64,000 nucleotides of DNA from Marthasterias glacialis (Eukaryota > Echinodermata > Asteroidea > Forcipulatida > Asteriidae), in NCBI GenBank assembly GCA_911728455.2, contig OU452228.1:5642001-5706000 (forward strand). Direction: 5' to 3'. A program made the position numbers and the translations under genes. Shown piece by piece: positions 54,440 through 64,000 of the stretch (positions are counted from its first letter, which is position 1; every line of letters starts with the position of its first letter). Under the pieces are notes generated by a model. The model was not told the origin of the DNA. It searched no databases and worked only from the letters and a program-made list of their open reading frames with translations.

Positions 54440-55390
54440 TAAATTTTTGCCTTTTCATTTGGACATCTTGTTTTGAATTTGGCCTTTTCATTTGGACACC
54501 CTGTTTTAAATCTGTCCTTTTAATTTGGACACCTTGTTTTAAATTAGGCCTTTTCATTTGGACACCCTGTTTTGAATTTGGCCTTTTCATTTGGACACCC
54601 TGTTTTGAATTTGGCCTTTTCATTTGGACACCCTGTTTTGAATTTTGGCCTTTTCATTTGGACACCCCGTTTTGAATTTTGGCCTTTTCATTTGGACACC
54701 CCGTTTTGAATTTTGGCCTTTTCATTTGGACACCCTGTTTTGAATCTGTCCTTTTCATTTGGACACCTTGTTTTAAATTAGGCCTTTTCATTTGGACACC
54801 CTGTTTTGAATTTGGCCTTTTCATTTGGACACCCTGTTTTGAATTTGGCCTTTTCATTTGGACACCCTGTTTTGAATTTGGCCTTTTCATTTGGACACCC
54901 TGTTTTGAATTTGGCCTTTTCATTTGGACACCCTGTTTTGAATTTTGGCCTTTTCATTTGGACACCCTGTTTTGAATCTGACCTTTTCATTTGGACACCT
55001 TGTTTTAAATTAGGCCTTTCATTTGAAAACTCTGTTTATGATTTTTTTTGTTTTGTTCAGACACCTTGTTTTGAATTTAGCATTTTCATTCAAACACCTT
55101 GTTTTAAATTTTGCCTTTTTATGCTGACACACTATTTTTAATTTTGTTTTATTTTCGTTCAGACATCTTGTTTTAAGTTTAGCATTTTCATTCACACACC
55201 ATGTTTTGAATTTTGCACTGTTGTTCAGACACCCTGTTTGAAATGTGGCTTTTTTGTTCTGACACCCTGTCTTGAATTTGGGCGTTTTCATTCATACACC
55301 CTGATATGATTTTGGCCTTTTTCTTTTGATACCCTGTTTTGAATTTTGCTTTTTTTTGTTCTGAAACATGTTCTGAATTTGGCCAGTTCC
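54440..55390. repeat. 33-bp minisatellite, about 17 good then about 11 degenerate copies
   Basis: Unit ggccttttcatttggacacc plus ctgttttgaattt. Since 33 is a multiple of three, frames stay open on both strands with an 11-residue period (MKRPNSKQGVQ on the minus strand, LFIWTPCFEFG on the plus). Copies become irregular after about 55015. It lies in the DCHS intron. Confidence 0.95.
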
Positions 55391-56504
55391 TGACATCTTC
55401 AAATAAGAAAAGTATCCTCATATTTGTCTTGAGATTGCTAATTTGTCAAATAAAATTTATTCTGTGCTACAAGTGTTCCTTTTGCATGCAGTGCAATTGG
55501 TTGTAACCAAGTCGCCAGTAATAACTGCCTTGTGCATTAAGGGCTTTAAAATGTTGGAAAGGATTTTTGTTTATTTATTAATTTTCAGTAGATACCTTTT
55601 TTCAACTTTGGTTATTATGATTGAAGTATCAGCAATCGTGAAAATTTACCATAAAATGTTCTGTGTGGCTGTCATCTTGTAGTGGTTGTTAAAATCACAA
55701 AGCAAGGGTTACATGTTAGACCTTCACGCTCACAAAATACAACACCATTGGACTCTGATAATGGTGGTATGCCTGACCTCATGTATAACTGTACATACAA
55801 TATGTACATGTACCGTAAATACAACAAAATTACTTAACTAGTGCAGTTTTCAATGCAACAGAATAAAATGAAACATGCAGGGCTATGGAATTTCGATGGG
55901 TTTGGGCTGCTTAGGGCTTTTAAATATTACACATAACAGACACTGTTCATATTTATCTTCATGATCAGCGTGAGTTTATGCAGTTTAAAGAAGCTGGTTC
56001 TTTTGTCTATTTATATTGAGTTGATTTCATTGAATGAATGGAGTAAGGGACAGTGTTCACTAGTCAGTGTGTTGGTAACCTATTCAATGTAAGATAACAC
56101 TGTGATCCAATCAATGAAAATCATTGATCTACAGTTCTACAGTGAAACTCAACAATTGCAAATGGAAATACATGTACACACACCAACTGATCATTGCATG
56201 TGATGTTTGCATTTAATATTGGGTACATGTAATGTCTCTCTCACCCTCCACTCTCCAGTTTAGATTGGAGACTGGTGTACGAAACACCACTGTAGTGTGG
56301 TGGTTGTACCGTGTTTCTACTAACATCATTTTCATTGTTTATAAACATTTATCTTCTCCGTAGAATTGTCCAATGCAATATCGCACTGTGCTTTTTGCTC
56401 TATTGCATTAATTTAAAAAAAAAACTGATATGATAGTCAACAGAACCTTTTCGGTCATCTTTTGTTGTGTTGTGATCATTTGAAGGATGTTGTTACTAAG
56501 ATGG

Positions 56505-56830
56505 CGTGGCGTGTCGTAGCCGAGCAGTTAAGAACACTGGACTCAGCTCTGGTATTTCTGATCGGCAGAGTGTGGGTTCGAATCCTAGTCGTGACACTTG
56601 TGTCCTTAAGCAAGACAATTAATCATTCTCTTTGTACTGTTGCCAAATTAAATGAATGAATGAATGATTTATTGCTTCATCCTTCGGATGGGACGGAAAG
56701 CCGTAGGTCCAGTGTGTTGTATCAATATCTATCAACACACGTAAAAGAACCTAGAAACACTTATCGCTAAGAGAAGGGGTACACCCCAGTGTTTCTGACA
56801 TGGTTAGTAGAGCTGCAACCGGCTCCCACA
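56505..56830 (+). mobile_element. tRNA-Leu-headed SINE, body type II (DCHS intron)
   Basis: gtgtcgtagccgagcagtta, ggactcagctctggt, gtgggttcgaatcc, gacacttgtgtccttaagc, ccttcggatgggacgg, gtaaaagaacctag, agagaaggggtacaccccag. A short atgaatgaatga insertion lies in the body. Confidence 0.87.
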
Positions 56831-56845
56831 AGTTAGTCTGGACCC

Positions 56846-57000
56846 AATTTCATGGCTCTGTTTACCCATAGAGCTCTATGGTTTACCACATAATTCTGCG
56901 CTTGCGCCCTGCCATGGCCCATAGGAATACGTGCTTTACAGGGCGCCCCCAAGTGCAGAATTCTTCAGTAACCAGCGCCATGAAATTGGGCCCTGATGTT
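56846..57000. mobile_element. Inverted-repeat element (DCHS intron)
   Basis: gacccaatttcatggctctg and agcgccatgaaattgggccc are inverse; the inner parts ttctgcgcttgcgccct / agggcgcccccaagtgcagaa are also inverse. Confidence 0.75.
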
Positions 57001-57298
57001 TCCGTAAGGATGCTTTGCTGACTATATGATCTTCATGTATATACAGAAGACCAACCACACCTGATTGCACCATTGGAGACACAATTAAGTCTAGAAGGCT
57101 GTGAGTGCTTACGATCAAGGATGATTCTAAATGGTTAATCAGTGCTCATATTAATCAATTACTACTAGTCCCAACTATTTCCCCTGCCGATCTGTCTTTG
57201 GTCTTGTAGCTGAATTACAAGGTATGGCTGTAATTATGACAACGTAAGTCCTTATTAAAGTTACTCAGGTTGCACTTCGTTAGTTTGGCTCTCTTGAT

Positions 57299-57515
57299 AT
57301 TAAAGCCCCAGCCCAACATTGGTAAGAAGAAAAAACAAAAACGTTCACAGATTTACATACTGTACCTTAATATGGTATGAACATAATGATAGTAGAAAAC
57401 TTTCCTTGAAGTGTTTCTGCCTGAAGTGTTATCGTTTTTAAATAGTAGTTGAAATAAGATCCAAAATTTGTGTTCCTAGTCTCAGTGAGACATAAACTCT
57501 GAATGCTTTCGATCA
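57299..57515. mobile_element. MITE family G, copy 4 (DCHS intron)
   Basis: Begins taaagccccagcccaacatt; shares aagaagaaaaaacaaaaacg and gaaaactttccttgaagt with 6340-6605, the same orientation and the same kind of truncation. Confidence 0.75.
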
Positions 57516-58639
57516 TGCAGGGGTTGTGTAAACAAATTTTATTTGAACTTGTAATAAATGCCGTCATGAACTTCGATATATCGAGTATACTTGTTTTTGA
57601 GTTTCCGATATTATGGACTATTAAAAGGAATAAGTTTCCGATATATGGACGGACATTAACTGAAAATTAATGCCAATACTACTTTCATTTGGAAGTGTGT
57701 ATCATAGCACATGTACCAGTCCCCTGATGCAAACTACAGTTTAAATCAAGACTTCAGGACTTTAGTTTTATTCTCAGTCTATGCAAGCAGCGTCAAAGCA
57801 GCAAACATGCAGGTTTACTGGGTTCAATCCTGTTTGTGTTTTGTAAATCTGTATCCCAGAGAAACCCTTTATCATGCTCAAGTTTGCTTCAGACTTGTTT
57901 GGTCCATAAAAAAAGGTAACTGCTTTGGTGATAAAAGTAACAAAGGAGTTAATCCACATAAATTCTACCAATTTTGTTTGATTTTATGATTTGCCCAATG
58001 TATATCAATAGTTTCTGTGTACCAAAAGTATAAAGCGTGTTCCTTGCCCCCATTAGTAAAATGTTTATATGTCATGCATACATGGGAAGCTCATAAACTG
58101 ATACTTATCTGTTATGAATATGTACCACTAGTACAATCAATAGTTCCATGGTACGATACAGCATTGAGGCATACTTGTTTTAAATTTTTTATGTTAGTCT
58201 TTAAATTTCTCTGTAAAGATAATAGATTACTCAGCCTTTTTGTCGTGTTGTTTTTCTGAATTACACTGTTACAGCTCGATTTTCATATTTGTATTCTGTA
58301 AACAAACTCTTTCCTATTCGTAAGAGAATGTCTAATTCTCTGTAGAATAATGGTTGATGAAGGCATCCTGTTTTTTCTCTGGTCAACCTCCCGTGTCCAA
58401 ACAGATCGAAAGCTTCATAGTGAAATCTTTTAGCTATGGTAAACTGCCTTGTCTCTACATAGTTCAAGGTTTGAGCTATCAGATTGCATCAAGCTAATTG
58501 CAATTTAATTTGAACTCCAGCAGTGAAAACCATGAAATGTTTCACTCAAGCAGCTAATTCATAGACCAGATCCAAAGTCTTCACTCAAAACAATTCCAAG
58601 TCAAAACACACCCCGGCTCTGTACGAAAAAACTTTCATT

Positions 58640-58905
58640 TCCCCGTGTGGTGTGTAATACACTTAAAAGAACCCAGTGCAATTATCACAAAGAGAAGTGG
58701 TTTGCCCCGGTGTTCCTAGTTTAATCGGCTGCAGATTGCGCCGCAGCACCTTGTAAAACCGTTACATGGTGCTATCTAAAGGAACAGGTCTCATACTTCA
58801 AAACGTAACTCTGCATACCTTGCAGGAAAAAGTACTGACACTTTGAAATGCCCACCGTGTGTGATAAAGTGTTATATAAAAACGCGTATTATTATTAGTA
58901 GTAGT
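58640..58905 (+). mobile_element. Headless type II SINE (DCHS intron)
   Basis: taaaagaacccagtgcaatt, agagaagtggtttgccccgg, ggtgttcctag, gccgcagcaccttgta, then an ATTATTATT tail. No tRNA head, so a 5'-truncated copy. Confidence 0.75.
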
Positions 58906-59804
58906 AGTATTTTTTTCAAAATAACATTTGTAGAAGATTCATGTTTTTCTGTTAGATTAGGTGGTTCCTGTTGACGATTATTTCTTGATAACTTTGTTTT
59001 TAAACTGTCACTCCAACCATTATTTGTGCCGTAAATAATGTAGCATCTTATTCAATCCCGATTTTGACGAAAGTAAATTATCTTATTACATGTAGGTTGT
59101 GACATCTACAGCAGTCGATAGCGATCCTACCAAGTTGATATCTCATTATCTGTAACTACACACATGGTTAACTTCAATTTCATCAAATTGTAACAAAATA
59201 CAACTTTTAAAAAACAATTGTAATGTCAGAATTGAAACTCATATTGTAAGTATTTGTTCTGTCTGTTCCTGTTATATCATTTTATGAAATGCAAGCTTTG
59301 GTTTAGTCTTTCGATAACAATATTTCCACATTTTGAAAAGATAAACGACTCTTGAAAACAAAGTTTCAAATGCCATTTACACATGTCAAACCATGGTCAA
59401 ACTTGTGGCATTGAAAAGGAAACTTGAATATGTAGATAGTTGAGCTGTTGATTATTTCTGAGGCTGGATGGTGTCACACTAATTCAAACATGTTAACTTG
59501 CACAGCATGGCTCCAGTGGTACCTAAACGATTGTGACGCTGAGTATTGCTCTCTACTTGTTACCTTCAAAGAAAATTCCTAGGAATCAAATACCTAGAAT
59601 AATCACAAAACCTAATCCTATTCCTGAGATTATCCGATTAACAGTCTTTCCCTGCACCATGTTGTACCTCATCCTTTTGTTGAGAGACAACAAAAAGCAG
59701 TAGATTTATTTTGAGGAATTTGAGATGAAAACCCCCATTGTAACAATTCCTTGGTTGTCTTTAAATAGGCACTCACCCATCATAAAAACCCTGATGGCAG
59801 TGGT

Positions 59805-59990
59805 GTAACCAGGGGGGGGGGGGGGAGGCTGGACCCCTTGCTCAGAACTCTTGTTCCCCCTATGCCCCCATGCCCCCCCCCCCAAATGAGACTGACAAAT
59901 TTGACAAATGAATGGTTCGATCACTTAAATAACCCCCCCCCCCCAAAATTATGTCTTTGCCCCCCTTGCCCCCCTCCTGTCCCCCCCCCC
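59805..59990. repeat. G-run and C-run dispersed block (DCHS intron)
   Basis: gtggtgtaaccagg followed by about 14 G, then four C-rich tracts of 8-13. Related to 18440-18545. Potential assembly-length uncertainty. Confidence 0.6.
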
Positions 59991-61111
59991 ACCAAAATGA
60001 AAATGTCTGGTTACTCAGCTGCCTGGTGGGCTGATAATGTAGAGGGCGTATTCACACAAAGGATGTATTACACAACTTATTCTTGGTTACAGCTATTTTC
60101 CCATTAAGTTAATCTCTGTTTTAAGTCAGTGTCCAGAGATGGGTTGAGAAAAAAATTAAAAATGAAAATGTGGTTGTATCCTCGATTTGAAATTTGTTTT
60201 GGTTACCAGTGAATATTATTTGTTGAGTGTGTTTTTGTTAAGTGTGCTTTTTTTTAGTGTGTTTTTGTTGAGTGTGTTTTTGTTAGTGTGTGTTTGTGAT
60301 AGATGTATTGTTTCAACGTTGAATGGTTGACAATCGTATTTTAAAGAAGTCGGCCTACAGTGTACCCGAAGGATTTTTTAGATGTAGGGTTATGTATTTT
60401 AAACCTGATTGTCTTGCTATCAATGCCAGATCGATTGACTCCTGTCTGTTTAAGAAGACACTCTTAATCCTTAGCCCATAGTCCTAAGTGGTGAACATCA
60501 AACTGTTATTTGGTCATGATCCAACCTAAATAATGTTCATGTACAATGTTATAGTTAAAGTATGGTGCAAGTTTTCATGGTTTCTTGAACTATACAACAT
60601 AACATACACTATACTATGTACAACCAAACATGAGGTTTTGAATATCACAGTGGAGAGTTCGTTCAACAACAAGTACAGTATGTGTCCATACTCGCTCTCA
60701 ACAAAAGACTCAATCCAGCGTGAGTTTATATATGACCTTTGTGGGTAATCAGCCATATGCACCACTGTGTACTCCTTAGAAATATTATTCCCTCAACTCA
60801 CAACTGCTTGGGTTGTGGTGTTCACGATAATTTGCATAATTTATGTAAGGTAAGAATGTTTAATATATGTTGGCCATTCAACGTTGTCATTCCTAGTTGG
60901 CATTCTCCCTTAACAGTGGTCCGATGGCCAAATGCTTGTTACATGTAGATGACCTGAGGACAAGTCAAAATTCTCTCCAAGTGGTCTGGCTGGCAGCTTC
61001 AGTTTTAAACCCATCCCTATTTAATATGAAATATGGACCAGTGATAAAGTTGGCCGACAAGCGAAATAATAGCAGAGTGTTACATGTATATGGCGCCATA
61101 TCTACAAAAAA

Positions 61112-61465
61112 ATTAGGTACTCAAGGTGCTTATATTATTTTTAAGACAAGTTTTTGAATTACGAGACCCATTTATGTAGCACCTTATAAGGGTTTACAAG
61201 GTGCTGCGGCACATTCAGCTGCCACTGCCAGAAACACTGGGTCTCTCAGCGATAAGTGTAACGTGGGTTCTTTTATGTGCATTACACAACACATACATGT
61301 AGGACCTACAGCTTTATGTCCCATCCGAAGGACAAAGCAATTATGGTTAAGTGTCATGCTTAAGGACACAAGTGTCAAGACTGGGACTCGAACCCACACA
61401 CTGCTGATCAGAAACACAAGAGCTTAAGTCCAATGCGCTTTACCGCTCATCCACGACACGCCAAA
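61112..61465 (-). mobile_element. tRNA-Leu-headed SINE, body type II (DCHS intron)
   Basis: On the minus strand: ggcgtgtcgtggatgagcgg, gacttaagctcttgtgtttc, gtgtgggttcgagtccc, cttgtgtccttaagcatg, ccttcggatgggac, tgccagaaac-inverse block and gtgctgcggc-type 3' part. The ending matches the outer part of 3835-4461. Confidence 0.85.
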
Positions 61466-62882
61466 TGATCCCGCTGGCTAATCAGTGGAAAAGTTAAGAG
61501 CAAACCCTGCTAGTTGGTTATTCCCAGCTGGTCGTTCCCAGTTGGTCATTCTCAGTTGGTCACTGTCAAACCCAATGTAAATTGGCACAGCTGGGGAAAT
61601 GAAAGCTGGACCATGTCCGAATGGCTTTAGCAGTGCCTGTGGCTGGAATGCCCAAAAGCCCTATTCTTCAATGTTGTCGCTGCTGCCGATATCTTTACGT
61701 GTAGCCATAGCCAAAGGTTCATTGTTCAGACATGACTATGTACAACCATATGGTATCAATTTTTGCATGTTTTTTTTTAACGCTTGTTTTAAGATCTGCA
61801 TGTTACAGGCGAAGTACATGTATCATGCCCCATTGGATATTTACAATGTAGCAGCAAAATAGTTGTTGTTTCTCCAATAGAATCAATTATGTTTTATATT
61901 GCTCTTTTTCTTTATGCCTTTTTAAAAATTTTATTTGTGCGATGAAAACCTAATTTTATCGTGTTTTTTAAACTGCTTGTATAATGTTTTACTGGGACCC
62001 ATGGGAGATCAGTGCTTTGAAAGCACTGAATGGGACACTCTGTATAAAGAAGAAATAAATAATAATAATATGTCTTGTACGAAGCGGCATTATTTCTGTG
62101 GGGGAAGGGGGGTAGCATTTCAGTGGGGGTGTAGGGGCTTTGTTTTTTGAAGAATTACATGTCTCTGGTTTTTTTTTTTTCATTGGAGGGGGATGGGGAG
62201 GGACTGGAAAATTGTGGTGGGGGCACGTGCCACCCCCAGGCCCCTCTGTGGCGATGCTGCTGACTATCCTGTTGGTTAGTAATGATGTTTTGGATCCCAA
62301 AATACAGTGTAACGAATGTTCATACAAAATCGACATGTAGGCTATACCATTGCAGTTCTGGCTCCAAAACGTCATCACATACCAACAGGATTGACTCCTT
62401 GCACGCACGTCAAACATGGCGACTGTGCCATGCTCACCATTTTGAAAGTCAATAGGTTCACCTAGGTTTACATGTAAACCCCCGCGTTGCCTAAAATGTA
62501 CACACGGTGACATTGACTTCCAAAATGGCGCAACCCAGATGATTGTAATTATGACATCATGTGAATTGGGTCAATACATTTAACATGGCTGTCACCAAAA
62601 ATAAAAATGTTTTGTGCGTCTTTATTCGTTTGTTTTAATTTAAGAGAGGCTGTTGAACCTTGGTAATGTATGTATGTACATGTACATCAACCCTCCCTGG
62701 GATTCAAGATTTCCACAAAGTGACAGAAAGTATAAAACACGGATCAGGAAGTACAGTCAGTAGTCTGTCAGATAATCAGCTTAATACACGGAGGAATCCA
62801 TACCAGGGAAATTTGAATTGAATCCAGCTGTGTGTTCAAAATGATAGAACACTAGTCATGTCATAGATCACGTATCTGTCTA

Positions 62883-62912
62883 TGATGATGATGATGATGA
62901 TGATGATGATAT
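62883..62912. repeat. (GAT)n microsatellite
   Basis: About ten uninterrupted GAT triplets in the DCHS intron. Confidence 0.95.
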
Positions 62913-63034
62913 CACTTGGATCTGAGAGTGAGGAATTGCATGTAATGGAATCTCTGAGGAATTCTAGTAGAAGTAGAACTCAATGATCCTCTACAAATAC
63001 AACACTGTTTAAAAGCGTACCCAAGGGCGGAATT

Positions 63035-63165
63035 TGATGGTTGTTACTTTTACTGAGTACCGGTGATTTATAAAAAGCCGACTTCATTCATCTTCTTATA
63101 TGATGGTTGTTACCATTACTGAGTACCAGTGATTTATAAAAAGCAGACTTCATTCATCTTCTAAT
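63035..63165. repeat. Tandem duplication of about 66 bp
   Basis: gatggttgttac, tactgagtaccggtgattta, taaaaagccgacttcattca occur twice with four or five changes. Confidence 0.88.
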
Positions 63166-63496
63166 GATAGAGATAAACAATTTAGACATCGTGTAAAATT
63201 GCGCTGCAATCTAGAGATATTCAGAGCAGAATTTGCACAGTTTGGGAAATGTTCTTTTAGCCAAAATATGAACTTCATTTAATCACTCACAGAGTATCTC
63301 TTGTCAATCCGATGCGGCGCTCGAATTTGGGAGGAAAAAATCCACAAGACCTGCGGGCTTGTACATGTAGCTCAGAATTTTTACTGGACCAGAATTATTT
63401 TTACCAGACCAGAATCAAAATAGGAAAAAGACAAGAAATTAGTCAAAATGAGTACACCGTTTTAACATATTAACTGTTTTTATTTGAACAAGAGAA

Positions 63497-63530
63497 GATT
63501 TCAATTCAATTCAATTCAATTCAATTTTAA
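63497..63530. repeat. (AATTC)n short tandem repeat
   Basis: Five to six units of attca, then tttaatcgtcatg. Pentamer runs of this kind often end retroposons, but no body was recognised. Confidence 0.7.
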
Positions 63531-64000
63531 TCGTCATGTATACATGAAATTTGTTATCCTATTGTACAGCAGTAAAATATTAAAAGTTTTAAGGATTTAT
63601 CTTGTTTGTATTAGGGGTAAGCATACTTTGATATTCAGCAGAATTGAAAGATATTTTATCAGACTCAAACTCAACATTTGAACGTCATTTTAAAAAAATA
63701 ACCCAAAGATGTTGAAATGAAAAACACAGGACCGCCGGACCTGTCTGGTCATGAGTTTACTGGCCCGAAGCTAAAATCACTGGCCTCGGGCCTGCGGTCC
63801 AGTCAGTGTAAATTTCATACCCTGCATCTCCTCCGCTTTGCCATGTTTAATCCATTGTTGAAGCTTGACAATTTTGTACTTTTGCATTTGAGAATTAGAC
63901 TGTTTAAAAACTAGACCGAGAGGAGAGATAATTTTTTCACTGCCCTTTTAAATTGATAATGATTGTTGGAACATTTGATGCTATTCGGAAGTAAATTCCA

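Larger units (their letters stand above)
51080..64000. other. First DCHS intron (at least 12.9 kb), no further exon seen
   Basis: Scanned for cadherin signatures (DxNDN, LDRE, DxD) in the three forward frames without success, so the next exon probably lies beyond 64000. Contents: C run (about 51470-51487), the 33-bp array, SINE copies (56505, 58640, 61112), MITE copies (56846, 57299), G/C homopolymer blocks (59805-59990, 62095-62250), microsatellites near 62883 and 63497, and AT-rich DNA with nothing recognisable, for example 52700-54400, 55400-56200 and 57700-58600. Confidence 0.6.

Noticed and set aside
54391-55421. Overlapping open frames with 11-residue repeats
   Set aside because: By-products of a 33-bp minisatellite with no stop in several frames; no start context, splice sites or conserved family.
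1-64000. CRISPR arrays, phage or bacterial operons
   Set aside because: The tandem arrays have no spacer-repeat alternation and no cas-like genes; all coding sequence is spliced and eukaryotic.

Overview
The window is genomic DNA from a marine deuterostome invertebrate, most likely an echinoderm. The reasons are intron-rich genes with GT-AG introns of hundreds of bases to several kb, proteins that align closely with vertebrate orthologues by eye, and many short tRNA-derived SINEs and hairpin-type MITEs. The phylum is inferred from general character, not from a search. There is nothing prokaryotic here: no operons, no CRISPR, no phage.

Four protein-coding genes can be assembled exon by exon with consistent reading phases. 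(1) RECQL5, + strand, 15 coding exons, 504-14175, 1030 residues, complete: a RecQ DNA helicase that binds RNA polymerase II. (2) PGK1, - strand, 12 coding exons, 23677 down to 17302, 415 residues, complete: glycolytic phosphoglycerate kinase. It is tail-to-tail with RECQL5. (3) GATB, + strand, 12 coding exons, 24374-39636, 519 residues, complete: the mitochondrial Glu/Asp-tRNA amidotransferase B subunit. It is head-to-head with PGK1 across about 700 bp that probably holds a shared divergent promoter region. (4) The first large coding exon of a dachsous-type giant cadherin (DCHS), + strand, 49379-51079, 567 residues. It is spliced into an intron that runs past the window end, and a probable 5' leader exon lies near 47900. 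The genes share no pathway; this is an ordinary mixed eukaryotic neighbourhood.

The rest is a dense repeat landscape. A tRNA-Leu(CAA)-like SINE head occurs in about a dozen full or broken copies attached to several different bodies and tails. Two further tRNA-like SINE families share parts with it. At least six families of short inverted-repeat elements sit in introns and intergenic DNA. Tandem arrays include a C-rich higher-order array of about 1.9 kb in GATB intron 6, a 33-bp array in the DCHS intron, a 23-bp array in GATB intron 3, and a 44-bp array between RECQL5 and PGK1.

The most notable structures are these: a local amplification of the splice acceptor plus 5' part of RECQL5 exon 10, giving five upstream decoys; a second broken exon copy upstream of RECQL5 exon 3; a 2.5-kb element (42599-45096) of repeated units carrying a palindromic ETS-like site, a DR4-like nuclear-receptor site and paired CRE palindromes; and modular SINEs with exchanged tails. 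No wholly new multi-gene system is visible.
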